A stretch of 64,000 nt of DNA from Sandaracinus amylolyticus (lineage in GTDB: Bacteria; Myxococcota_A; Polyangia; Polyangiales; Sandaracinaceae), in contig NZ_CP070225.1 in the NCBI RefSeq assembly GCF_021631985.1, forward strand, positions 1,054,001 to 1,118,000. Direction: 5' to 3'. The translations under genes were made by a program, and so were the position numbers. Within the stretch, counting starts at the first letter, position 1. Each line of letters begins with the position of its first letter. The notes under the pieces were generated by a model that was given only the letters and a program-made list of their open reading frames with translations, did not search any database and had not been told where the DNA came from. Below are positions 9,372 through 17,454 of the stretch, piece after piece.

Positions 9372-10085
9372 ATGGCGATCGCACCTCGTTCGGCCGACGA
9401 GCTCTTCCGGGACGTGCCCATCCTCGGCCAGCTCCCCGCTCCCGACCTGCACCTGCTGGCGGAGGCCGCCGAGGTGCGGAAGGTCGCGCGTGCGGCGCCT
9501 CTCTTCAGCGAAGGTCAGGCGGCCGAAGGCCTCTTCGTGGTGCGCACCGGCGAGGTGAAGCTCACGAAGAGCGGTCGCGACGGACGCGAGCAGATCATCT
9601 ACCTCGCGCGTCCCGGCCGTCCGATCATCGAGGGCGTCCGCTTCGACGGCGGTGTCTATCCCGCGAGCGCGATCGCGATGCGCGCGGGCAGCGCGCTCCT
9701 GGTCTCGAACGAGACGATCGCGTCGCTCGGCGAGAAGCGCCCGGCGATCCTGCGCGTGATGCTCGATCTGCGGGCCCACCGCGCCGACAAGACGCTGCGC
9801 CTGGTGAGCGATCTGTCGCTGCGCACGGTGCCGGCGCGCCTCGCGTCGTTCCTGTGCACACTGGCCGCGGCGCGCGAGCTGCGCGGCGAGGACTCGCGTC
9901 ACCTGGTGCGCGATCTGACGACCGAGACGGTCGCGGGACGCCTCGGGACGGTGCGCGAGGAGATCTCGCGCGGCCTCGCGCTGCTGGAGCGCGAAGGCGC
10001 GCTGAAGGTCACGCCCGATCTGATCGAGGTGCTCGACATCGCGAAGCTCGAGTCCATCGCGTACGGGCGCAAGAAGGGCTCGTAG
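9372..10085 (+). CDS. Crp/Fnr-family transcription regulator
   Basis: A 237-residue protein. Residues about 12-130 form a cyclic-nucleotide-binding jelly roll (LFSEGQAAEGLFVVRTGEVKL, then a weak phosphate-binding cassette). Residues about 150-225 form a Crp-type winged helix (LTTETVAGRLGTVREEISRGL). No Fnr-type cysteine cluster is visible, so a redox role is not indicated. The ATG at 9372 was preferred because it puts the N-terminus just before the effector domain and leaves 106 bp to the divergent regulator. It heads a run with the presenilin-like gene (6 bp gap), the esterase and the AgmX lipoprotein, and may regulate that run. Confidence 0.85.
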   Translation: MAIAPRSADELFRDVPILGQLPAPDLHLLAEAAEVRKVARAAPLFSEGQAAEGLFVVRTGEVKLTKSGRDGREQIIYLARPGRPIIEGVRFDGGVYPASAIAMRAGSALLVSNETIASLGEKRPAILRVMLDLRAHRADKTLRLVSDLSLRTVPARLASFLCTLAAARELRGEDSRHLVRDLTTETVAGRLGTVREEISRGLALLEREGALKVTPDLIEVLDIAKLESIAYGRKKGS

Positions 10086-10091
10086 CGACGG

Positions 10092-10892
10092 GTGGTCGGG
10101 GCACGCGCGTTCGCGTGGGTGCTCGCGGCGTGCGTCGCGGTGTTCGTGCTCGCGGCGTTCGTCGCGCCGCTCGTGCCGATCGATCCGCGATCGAGCGCGG
10201 GCGCGGCGTTCGCGGTGTTCGGCTTCGGGTTCGGCGCCGTGTCGGCGATGGCGATCGCGGGCGGCGCGGCGATCGGGGCGCTGCCGCCGCGGGCGCTCGC
10301 GGCCTGGGTGCCGGTGGTCGCGGTGCTCGCGGCGCTGGTCGCGACGCGCGGGAGTGGGATCGCCGCGAGCGCCATCGTGATCGTCGCGCTGCTGACCGGT
10401 GGCGCGGTGTCCGGCGGGGTCGTCGGGGCGCGCATCCAGCACCCGGGGCACGTCGTGATCGTCGCGGTGGTGTCGTCGCTCGCCGACGTGTGGAGCGTGC
10501 TCAGCCCGGCCGGGCCCAGCGCCGCGGCGCTGGAGTCCGCGCCCCTGCTCTCGGTGCTCGCGCTGCCGTTCCCGATGCTCGGCACCGACGCGATCGAGCC
10601 GCTGCTCGGCATCGGCGACCTGGTGTTCGTCGCGCTCTATCTCACGGTGTCGCGGCGCTTCGAGCTCGGCGTGCGCCGCACGATGATCGCGCTCGGCGTC
10701 GCGTTCGCGCTCACCGCCGCGAGCGTGATCGCGATGGAGCGCGCGCTGCCCGCGCTGCCCTTCCTCGGCGCGGCGATCCTGATCGCGCATCCCGAGACGC
10801 GCCTGCCTCCGCCCCACGAGCGTCGCACCGCGGTGATCGGCGTGGGCGTGCTCGCGGTGCTCGTCGTGGTCGTGCTAGCCCTCTCGCGATGA
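10092..10892 (+). CDS. Polytopic membrane protein with presenilin-type aspartyl protease motifs
   Basis: A 266-residue, very hydrophobic protein with about nine membrane segments (roughly residues 7-27, 38-62, 69-86, 88-112, 118-137, 169-186, 196-214, 217-232, 246-264). Three motifs of the A22 (presenilin/signal peptide peptidase) family appear in order. The first is LADVWSVLSPAGP at 130-142, with Asp132, which resembles the presenilin YD...VLxPxGP segment except that the Tyr is Ala. The second is GIGD at 173-176, with Asp176. The third is PAL at 220-222. The 44-residue spacing between the two Asp is close to that in signal peptide peptidases. I infer an intramembrane aspartyl protease that cleaves transmembrane peptides in the inner membrane. 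The GTG start follows the crp-like stop by 6 bp, and its stop overlaps the esterase start (ATGA). The family call is from motifs only. Confidence 0.55.
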   Translation: MVGARAFAWVLAACVAVFVLAAFVAPLVPIDPRSSAGAAFAVFGFGFGAVSAMAIAGGAAIGALPPRALAAWVPVVAVLAALVATRGSGIAASAIVIVALLTGGAVSGGVVGARIQHPGHVVIVAVVSSLADVWSVLSPAGPSAAALESAPLLSVLALPFPMLGTDAIEPLLGIGDLVFVALYLTVSRRFELGVRRTMIALGVAFALTAASVIAMERALPALPFLGAAILIAHPETRLPPPHERRTAVIGVGVLAVLVVVVLALSR

Positions 10893-11593
10893 AGATCGAG
10901 CGGCTCGGAGATCTGCACGCACGCATCGTCGGCGAGAGCGAAGGCGAGGGCCCCGTCGTGGTGCTGCTGCACGGGTTCGGCGCGCCCGGCGAGGACCTCG
11001 TCGGGCTCGCGCCCTATCTCCAGGTGCCGCGCGGCACGCGCTTCGTGTTCCCCGAGGCGCCGCTCGATCTCTCGCGCGTCTACGGCATGGGCCGCGCGTG
11101 GTGGATGATCGACATGGTCGCGCTCGATCGGATGATGCGCGAAGGGCGCGCGCGCGATCTCGCGAACGAGGTGCCCGAGGGCATCGACGAGGCGCGCACG
11201 AAGGTCGTCTCGATGCTCGACGCGATCGAGCAGCGCCTCCGGCCGAGCTCGCTGATCCTCGGGGGCTTCTCGCAGGGCGCGATGCTCTCGGTCGACGTCG
11301 CGCTCCACGATGCACGTCCGCTCGCGGGCCTCGCGCTCTTCTCGGGCACGCTGCTCTCGCAGTCGATCTGGACGCCGAAGATGGCGTCGCGCACGGGCCT
11401 GCCGGTGATGCAGAGCCACGGCGCGTTCGATCCGATCCTGCCCTTCCCGAACGCCGAGCTGCTGCGCGATCGCATGAAGGAAGCAGGCGTCGACGTGGAC
11501 TTCGTGCCGTTCCGCGGCGGCCACGAGATCCCCCCGGTCGCGCTGCAGCGCTTCGGCGCGCTCGCGCATCGCGTGCTCGCGCCCCGCGATTGA
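10889..11593 (+). CDS. Phospholipase/carboxylesterase-family alpha/beta hydrolase
   Basis: A 234-residue serine hydrolase of the carboxylesterase 2/lysophospholipase family, of typical length. LLHGFGAPGEDL near residue 27 supplies the oxyanion loop. GGFSQGAML (about 126-134) holds the nucleophile Ser. Asp in GAFDPILP and His in GGHEIP complete the triad in the expected order. There is no signal peptide, so it is probably cytoplasmic. It overlaps the preceding membrane-protein gene by 4 bp, which implies translational coupling. The substrate is unknown; short-chain esters or lysophospholipids are typical of the family. Confidence 0.85.
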   Translation: MKIERLGDLHARIVGESEGEGPVVVLLHGFGAPGEDLVGLAPYLQVPRGTRFVFPEAPLDLSRVYGMGRAWWMIDMVALDRMMREGRARDLANEVPEGIDEARTKVVSMLDAIEQRLRPSSLILGGFSQGAMLSVDVALHDARPLAGLALFSGTLLSQSIWTPKMASRTGLPVMQSHGAFDPILPFPNAELLRDRMKEAGVDVDFVPFRGGHEIPPVALQRFGALAHRVLAPRD

Positions 11594-11627
11594 CGTGCGA
11601 CGCGGGGTCCGGCTACTGCTCGCGCGC

Positions 11628-12140
11628 ATGATGCAGCGAGCGGGCGGGATCGCGGCGATCGTGTTGGCGCTCTCGGGATGCGCGGGCGGCAACTGTCCAC
11701 GGCGCGCGGCGAGCACCGGGGGCAACACCGCGGGCAGCGAGTCGACCGCGGTCGCGTCGCAGGGCCCGACCGCGCACGAGACGCCCGAGCACAACCTCGA
11801 GTTCGACGAGCAGGTCGTCACCGCGAGCCCCTCGGACGCGCCGCCCGAGCGCCTCACGCCCGAGATCGTCCAGCACGTCGTCACCGGTCAGCTCACCGAC
11901 GTGCACCAGTGCTACGAGAACGCGCTGCACGCGACGCCGGGGACCGCGGGGCGCGTCGCGGTGCTCATGCACATCTCGGCGACCGGCAACGTCGTGTCCA
12001 CCGAGGTCGCGGAGAACACCACCGGCGTCGACACCCTCGGCACCTGCATCGCGCAGCACGCGCAGCACTGGCACTTCCCCGAGGCCGCCCACGACATCGC
12101 GGTGCGCTACCCGTTCTCGCTGCAGCCCGCGCCGCAGTAG
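11628..12140 (+). CDS. Lipoprotein with AgmX/PglI-type C-terminal domain
   Basis: A 170-residue lipoprotein with a signal ending in LALSGC. After a low-complexity linker, residues about 80-165 carry the pattern of the AgmX/PglI C-terminal (TonB-like) domain: HQCYENAL, a GRVAVLMHIS strand, GNVVSTEV, GTCIAQH and a closing WHFPEA. Such domains are common in Myxococcota envelope proteins linked to gliding or periplasmic scaffolds, but the exact role here is unknown. A GTG at 11595 would give an 11-residue longer protein; I prefer the ATG at 11628 because the signal peptide starts there. Confidence 0.7.
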   Translation: MMQRAGGIAAIVLALSGCAGGNCPRRAASTGGNTAGSESTAVASQGPTAHETPEHNLEFDEQVVTASPSDAPPERLTPEIVQHVVTGQLTDVHQCYENALHATPGTAGRVAVLMHISATGNVVSTEVAENTTGVDTLGTCIAQHAQHWHFPEAAHDIAVRYPFSLQPAPQ

Positions 12141-12142
12141 CG

Positions 12143-14092
12143 CTACTGCGCAGCGACGAAGAGCTCTCCGCGCAGCTCGAGCAGCCGGGTCGCCGTCCTC
12201 GCCTCGCGGGCCGAGCCGAGGCCGCCGCTCGCGCCTGCCGTCGGCGTCTCGCGTCCCGCCGCGAGCCACGACGCGACGTCGGCGCGGCTCGTCGCGCCCG
12301 ACGCCACCGCGCGCCGCACCAGCCCGAACGCGTCGTACGCGTAGGCCGCGAACGCATCGGGCTCGGTCGCGAAGCGCGCCATGAACCCATCGGTGAACGA
12401 GCGTGCCTCGCCCTCGGCGGTCGGCGCGTGGAACGGCACGCTGAAGAGCGCGCCCTGCAGGTAACGACCCGCAGTGCGCGGCAGCCGCGGATCGAACCCG
12501 ACGCTCGGGATCATCAGCGCGATGCGGCGTCCTCGCGGCGGCGGGGCCGCGCCCGGCATCGTGCTCCACATCCCGCCCGCCGCGAGCGCCGGTGCGATCA
12601 GCGCGAGCCGCGCCCCGCTGTCCGCGACCAGCACCGCGTCCGCGCCGCCCGCCGCGATCTGCTGCACCTGCGGTCCGAAGCTCGTCGCGGTCGGCGCGTA
12701 GCTCGCGCTCGTCGCCATCTCGCCGCCCTCGGCCGCGACCGCGCGCGCCAGCGCATCGCGCATCGCGGTGCCGTAGGGCGACTCGGGGTGCAGCGCGGCG
12801 AACCGCGACGCGCCGCGCGCCCGCGCCGCGCGCACCAGCGAGCGCAGCTCGCCCTCGGCGCTGGGGAACAAGCGGAACGCCATCGGGCCCGCGCTCGTCA
12901 CGTCGCCCGCGGGCGAGAGCGTGATCAGCGGCACCCCGAGCTGCTGCGCGCGCCGCGCCGCCGCGACCGCCGAGGGACCATCGAGCGGCCCCACGATCGC
13001 GATCGCGCGGTGGGTCGACACCAGCTCCTCGACCGCGCGCGCCGCGCGCTCGGGATCACCCGCGTCGTCGCGCAGCACGAGCTGCGGCGCGTCGGGCGGC
13101 GGCGGGCCCTCGGCGGGCGTGCCCGCCGCGAGCATCAGGCCGCGCAGCGCGCGCTGTCCGATCTCGCGACCGCGCCCCGAGAGCGGAAGGATCGCGCCGA
13201 TCACCCGAGGATCGGCGGTCGCGATGCGATCCGCGCGCAGCACCAGCGCGGCGAGCTCCTCGGAGAGCTCCACGCCCTGCGAGCGAAGATCGCCGGCGAT
13301 CGCGCGCACCCGCTCGACGTCGCCCGCGTCGTAGGCCGCGCGGATCGCGCGCAGGGCGACCTGCGGCCACGACGTGCCGTCGCGCGCGAGGGTGTCGTAG
13401 GCGAGGGGGACGAGGTCGGCGGGCAGCTCGTTCGTGACGATCGCCTCGATGCGCGCCCGCGCCTCGTTGGTGTCGGCCTCCGAGGTCTGGGCGCGGACGA
13501 GATCGTCGAGCGCGCCGAGCGCGGTGATCGGATCGCCGGTCTGCATCGACGCCGCCGCGAGCGTGCGCAGCAGCAGCGACGTGCTCTCGGGATCCACCAG
13601 GCGACCGCGCAGCGGCGTGAGCACGTCGATCGCCTCGGCGCTGCGGCCGAGCAGGTGCAGCGCGACCCCGCGGTGGAAGCGTGCGCGCTCCGCGACCACC
13701 TCGTCGTCGCTGGTCGCGGCGCGCTCGAAGCGCTCGAGCGAGCCCTGCGCGTCGCCGCTCGCGAGCAGCACGCGCCCCAGGCCCAGCTCGGCCAGCGGCA
13801 CCAGCCGATCGTCGGGGTGCTCGGCGAGGAAGTCCCGGAACCGCTGGGCCGCCTCGGTGGAGCGGCCGTCCTCGGCCGCGCGCTCGGCGTCGCGGAGGTC
13901 GCCCTCGGCGTCGGGATCGTCGGTGGTGAGCGCCGGCGTGGTGCCGATCGGGCGCTGTCCCGGGCCCCCTGGGCAGCCGGTGAACACGAGGGCGGCGGCC
14001 AGCGGCAGGAGCGTGAGGAGGGCGGCGCGACGCAGCGCAGGGCGGGCTCCGTCGAGGAGCTCGAGGGGCAGGGGCATCGCGTCGGCCATCAT
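12143..14092 (-). CDS. TPR plus periplasmic-binding-fold lipoprotein (LpoA/LivJ-like)
   Basis: A 649-residue lipoprotein. A signal with lipobox FTGC near residue 39 is followed by TPR-like helices (about 65-270, e.g. AAQRFRDFLAEHPDD, AELGLGRVLLASGDAQGSLE). A type 1 periplasmic-binding fold runs from about 320 to the end (IGAILPLSGRGREIGQRAL). The TPR plus PBP1 order is that of penicillin-binding-protein activators (LpoA), while the PBP part alone resembles branched-chain amino-acid receptors. No permease genes are nearby, which favours a cell-wall role, though this is inference. The ATG pair at 14092/14089 marks the start; upstream reading is low-quality extension. It ends 2 bp after the convergent lipoprotein stop. 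Confidence 0.75.
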   Translation of the reverse strand: MMADAMPLPLELLDGARPALRRAALLTLLPLAAALVFTGCPGGPGQRPIGTTPALTTDDPDAEGDLRDAERAAEDGRSTEAAQRFRDFLAEHPDDRLVPLAELGLGRVLLASGDAQGSLERFERAATSDDEVVAERARFHRGVALHLLGRSAEAIDVLTPLRGRLVDPESTSLLLRTLAAASMQTGDPITALGALDDLVRAQTSEADTNEARARIEAIVTNELPADLVPLAYDTLARDGTSWPQVALRAIRAAYDAGDVERVRAIAGDLRSQGVELSEELAALVLRADRIATADPRVIGAILPLSGRGREIGQRALRGLMLAAGTPAEGPPPPDAPQLVLRDDAGDPERAARAVEELVSTHRAIAIVGPLDGPSAVAAARRAQQLGVPLITLSPAGDVTSAGPMAFRLFPSAEGELRSLVRAARARGASRFAALHPESPYGTAMRDALARAVAAEGGEMATSASYAPTATSFGPQVQQIAAGGADAVLVADSGARLALIAPALAAGGMWSTMPGAAPPPRGRRIALMIPSVGFDPRLPRTAGRYLQGALFSVPFHAPTAEGEARSFTDGFMARFATEPDAFAAYAYDAFGLVRRAVASGATSRADVASWLAAGRETPTAGASGGLGSAREARTATRLLELRGELFVAAQ

Positions 14093-14224
14093 GCCGCCGG
14101 GCGTGCCAGAGGGCGAGCAAGGGATCAAGGAAACGACATGTAGTCGTCCCGCGGGGTGACACTCATCGAGTGCGTTGGGGTGCGCCCGCCGGTGCGCATG
14201 GATGAACGACCGGGGGTCGTTTCG

Positions 14225-14695
14225 ATGACCACGCGTTGGAAGGACGTCCGAGCGCTCGGAGCGCTCGTGGTCGTGTGGGGTCTCGCGACCTCGCCACAGG
14301 TCCTGGCCCAGCAGCACGATCCCGAGGCCCGCGACACCCCGGTGAGCGAGCCGATGGTGGTGATCACGATCGCGGTGTCGGTCGTCGCGTGCATCACGCT
14401 GGTCGGGATCCTCCTGCACATGATCCGGATGAAGCAGGCGTGGACACCCGCGACGGTGACCGCGTTCTGCATCCCGCTCTTCGTCTTCGGCGCGCTGCTG
14501 ATCATCGTCGGCGGCTACGGCTACAAGAAGATCCTCGCCGTGCTGGGCCTCTTCGCGAGCATCGCGGGGTACCTGCTCGGGCAGCACAGCTCGTCGATCG
14601 CCGAGGCGGCGGTCGAGCGGCACGCGGCGCAGCCCGAGGCCCACGTGGGGCGCCCGCGCCGGCCGAGCCGCAAGGGCGACGAGCCTCAGTCGTAG
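14225..14695 (+). CDS. Small inner-membrane protein of unknown function
   Basis: A 156-residue protein: a cleavable-looking N-terminal signal (residues about 11-29, ending QVLAQ), then hydrophobic segments at about 44-67, 78-98 and 102-118, and a basic, Pro/Arg-rich cytoplasmic tail. I recognise no family. In-frame starts at 14156 and 14198 exist, but the ATG at 14225 begins directly before the signal sequence. It is divergent from the LpoA-like gene and overlaps the convergent reductase gene by 10 bp at the 3' ends. Confidence 0.6.
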   Translation: MTTRWKDVRALGALVVVWGLATSPQVLAQQHDPEARDTPVSEPMVVITIAVSVVACITLVGILLHMIRMKQAWTPATVTAFCIPLFVFGALLIIVGGYGYKKILAVLGLFASIAGYLLGQHSSSIAEAAVERHAAQPEAHVGRPRRPSRKGDEPQS

Positions 14696-15414
14696 CGCTC
14701 GGAGTGCACGTGGCGGCGGTCGAGCCGCAGCTCTTCCTTCAGCGTGCGCCGCACTTCGCTCACCATCTTCGACAGGCCGCACACGTACACGTGCGGCGCG
14801 CCGGGCAGGGCCGGCATCAGCTCGTGCAGGTGGTGCTGCACCCAGCCGCAGCGGCCCTTCCAGATGCGCGTGTCGGCGCGCGAGAGCGTCAGCTCGAGGC
14901 GGAACCGCGGGTGCCGCGCGGCCCAGCCCTCGAGCTCCTCGCGCCACAGGATGTCCTCCTCGGTGCGCGATCCGAAGAGCAGCACCTGCGGCGGCCCGTC
15001 CTCGCGGCGCAGCTCCTCCTGCAGCATCGCGCGCAGCGGCGCGAGCCCGGTGCCGGTGCCGACGTAGAGCGCCGGTGCCTCGCGCTCCGCGTCCTCGCGC
15101 ACGAAGAGCCCGTTGGGGCCGCGCGCGTCGATGCGCGTCCCGAGCTCCATCGTGTGGAGCCGCTCCGAGCCCGGTCCGCCCTCGACCAGCGTCACCGCGA
15201 GGGCGAAGCGATCGGGCGCGCTCGCGTCGGGCGCGCTCGCGATCGAGTAGTCGCGATCGATCCCTCCGCCGAGGTGCAGCTTCACCCACTGCCCGGCGAG
15301 GAAGTCGAACCCGCGGCCGTCCACCGTGCGGAACACCAGCTCGCGCACCGTCGGCGAGAGCATCCGCGCATCGACGAGCTCGACGGAATGCAGTTCGGCG
15401 GGGATGCGGCGCAT
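14686..15414 (-). CDS. Ferredoxin-NADP reductase-family FAD oxidoreductase
   Basis: A 242-residue flavin reductase. The FAD domain comes first, with the RDYSIAS flavin motif near residue 54 and WVKLHLGGG before it. The NAD(P) domain follows, with GTGTGLAPLRAML near 118, VLLFGSRTEEDILW, and CGLSKMVSEV near the end. A terminal SERYD resembles the C-terminal aromatic end of Fpr-type enzymes. No iron-sulfur cysteines are present, so the electron partner is separate and not encoded nearby. It ends convergently inside the tail of the small membrane-protein gene. Confidence 0.85.
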   Translation of the reverse strand: MRRIPAELHSVELVDARMLSPTVRELVFRTVDGRGFDFLAGQWVKLHLGGGIDRDYSIASAPDASAPDRFALAVTLVEGGPGSERLHTMELGTRIDARGPNGLFVREDAEREAPALYVGTGTGLAPLRAMLQEELRREDGPPQVLLFGSRTEEDILWREELEGWAARHPRFRLELTLSRADTRIWKGRCGWVQHHLHELMPALPGAPHVYVCGLSKMVSEVRRTLKEELRLDRRHVHSERYD

Positions 15415-15499
15415 GGCGAGAGGGCGCGCAGGCTGACTTCGGAAGGCGTGCGCGTCGAGCCTTCTCTCGGGCGAGGCGCGCGCGATCGCAAGCGCGCGG

Positions 15500-16018
15500 T
15501 CAGTCGTCGAAGGCGTGCCAGCAGATCGCGCTGCGGCGTCGTTGATCGTCGAGGACGAGCTCGCGAATCGCGGCAGGGAGCTGGGCCCGCTGCCACTCGC
15601 GCTCCTCGGCCCGAGCGCGGGCAGCGTCGCCGGCAGGGACACCTGCGCCGGCCGCCCGGATGGCGTACGCCGCAGCGCCCAGCTCGTGGGCGGCGACGTG
15701 AGCGACCGCGACGGCTTGGCCCGCCGACAGCGCCGCGAGCTTCGCGGGATCGGGCATCCCGCGGGCCGCGGCATTCGCCCGGAAGGCGGCTTGATGTGCG
15801 TCGCGCATGTGCACGTCGCCGCGGATCCAGGCTCGCCCGACGTCGATCGCCTCGCGGGGCCGGCGGTCGCTCGGCTCGTGTCCCTCGAACAGGTGCAGCA
15901 CGTGCTCCGCACACGACAGGGCCCACTCGGCCAGGAGTCGGTGGTGCTCGTCCGTCAGCGTCCCGCCGCGCCGGATGGTGATCAGCCGAGGGTCACGCTC
16001 TTTCGGAAGGATCGGCAC
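15500..16018 (-). CDS. Imm5-like putative immunity protein
   Basis: A 172-residue all-helical protein with the hallmarks I know from the 'putative immunity protein' (Imm-5-like) family: PREAIDVGRAWIRGD near residue 54, a central Ala-rich AVAHVAAHELGAAAYAIRAA, and EREWQRAQLPAAIRELVLDD before a short C-terminus. There is no signal peptide. No toxin is adjacent, so this is an orphan or the family has another job. The assignment is from remembered family pattern and was not searched. Confidence 0.55.
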   Translation of the reverse strand: MPILPKERDPRLITIRRGGTLTDEHHRLLAEWALSCAEHVLHLFEGHEPSDRRPREAIDVGRAWIRGDVHMRDAHQAAFRANAAARGMPDPAKLAALSAGQAVAVAHVAAHELGAAAYAIRAAGAGVPAGDAARARAEEREWQRAQLPAAIRELVLDDQRRRSAICWHAFDD

Positions 16019-16057
16019 GCTCGCACTCTAGCGATCGAGGCAGAATCGTCGCCAGCC

Positions 16058-17314
16058 ATGTCCGACGAACCGAAGCTCGTGGTCGCGCCCACGGTCGAGA
16101 AGCTCGAGCGCCTCGCCACCTCGCACGGCGCGCTCGCGCCCGGCAGCGGGCTCCTCACCGGTGTCATCGCGCTCGTGCTCGCGATCCTCTCGCTGCTCGC
16201 GGTGATCGGGTTCCACTTCCCGGCGTATCTCTCGACGCCCGAGCTGCGCCACGTCTACGACGTCCAGACGCTGCGCTACGCGCTCTTCGGCGCGATGGTC
16301 GTCTCGGGCGCGCTCGCGCTCGTGAACATCGTGCTCGGGCGGCGTCGTTGGCTCGCCGCGTCGGCCTTCGCGATCGTCGCGCTCGCCGAGGCGCTGGGCG
16401 GGCCCACCGTGCCGATCGGCGACTTCCCCGATCACACGCCCTACGTCGGGCTCGACTTCTTCGTGCTCGATCTGCTCGGCTCGACGCTCGTCTTCGTGTT
16501 CCTCGAGAAGCTCTTCCCGCTGCGCCGCGACCAGCCGATCTTCCGCGCCGAGTGGCAGAACGACCTCACGCACTTCTTCGTGAACCACCTGATCGTCGGG
16601 CTCGTGCTGCTGATCACGAACCGCGTCGTGCACGGCGTCTTCGGCTGGGCGGTGAGCGACACCGTCCAGTCGCTCGTCACGTCGCTGCCCTTCCTCCTGC
16701 AGCTCTTCCTCGTGATCCTCGTCGCCGATCTCGTGCAGTACTGGACGCACCGCGCCTACCACGAGGTCCCGTTCCTCTGGCGCTTCCACTCGGTGCACCA
16801 CAGCGCCGAGCACATGGACTGGCTCGCGGGATCGCGTCAGCACCTGCTCGAGCTGATCGCGACGCGCATCATGGTGCTCGCGCCGATCTTCGTGCTCGGG
16901 TTCTCGCAGCGCGTGATCGACGTCTACGTGATCGTCGTCGGCTTCCAGGCCGTGTTCAACCACGCCAACGTCGACGTGCGCCTCGGGCCGCTGCGCTATC
17001 TGATCGTCACGCCGAACTTCCACCACTGGCATCACTCGCGTGACACCGAGGCGATCGATCGGAACTACGCCGCGCACTTCGCGTTCCTCGACTACCTCTT
17101 CGGCACCGCGGTAACCGCCGATCGCAAGTGGCCCAACCGCTACGGCGTGGTCGGCGACTACGTGCCGCTCGGCTTCCTCAAGCAGCTCGCCTTTCCGTTC
17201 GTCGGATCGACCGAGTCGCGCGAGCGTCCGACCCTCGCCCCCGGCGAGGCGGCGTGGACCAAACCTTCGGCCGGAGATTCCACCGGGAAGGACGCGGCGC
17301 GATCCGAGGGCTGA
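16058..17314 (+). CDS. Sterol desaturase / fatty acid hydroxylase-family membrane enzyme
   Basis: A 418-residue integral membrane protein with four to six hydrophobic segments between residues about 28 and 300. The diiron-binding histidine clusters of the fatty-acid-hydroxylase superfamily are clear: HRAYHE, HSVHHSAEH, and NFHHWHHS further on. These enzymes hydroxylate or desaturate sterols and lipids with O2. The substrate here is unknown; sterol or hopanoid modification would suit a myxobacterium. Translation starts at ATG 16058 before a soluble 27-residue leader. Confidence 0.8.
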   Translation: MSDEPKLVVAPTVEKLERLATSHGALAPGSGLLTGVIALVLAILSLLAVIGFHFPAYLSTPELRHVYDVQTLRYALFGAMVVSGALALVNIVLGRRRWLAASAFAIVALAEALGGPTVPIGDFPDHTPYVGLDFFVLDLLGSTLVFVFLEKLFPLRRDQPIFRAEWQNDLTHFFVNHLIVGLVLLITNRVVHGVFGWAVSDTVQSLVTSLPFLLQLFLVILVADLVQYWTHRAYHEVPFLWRFHSVHHSAEHMDWLAGSRQHLLELIATRIMVLAPIFVLGFSQRVIDVYVIVVGFQAVFNHANVDVRLGPLRYLIVTPNFHHWHHSRDTEAIDRNYAAHFAFLDYLFGTAVTADRKWPNRYGVVGDYVPLGFLKQLAFPFVGSTESRERPTLAPGEAAWTKPSAGDSTGKDAARSEG

Positions 17315-17454
17315 TCGTCAGCCGCTCGCTGCGCGCGCTCCTCACCTACCGAAGTAGGCTCCGGTGCGTGCTCGCGACCGGCTGCCGCTGAGCCCTCGTC
17401 TCGCGCCGCGCGATGGCCATCGGCGCTCTGCCGCCTCCGTGGCGGGCCGCTCCG

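Noticed and set aside
14093..15289. Long N-terminal extension of the LpoA-like gene on the minus strand
   Set aside because: The extension is Arg/Ala-rich without domains, crosses two other genes, and a clean lipoprotein signal starts at 14092.
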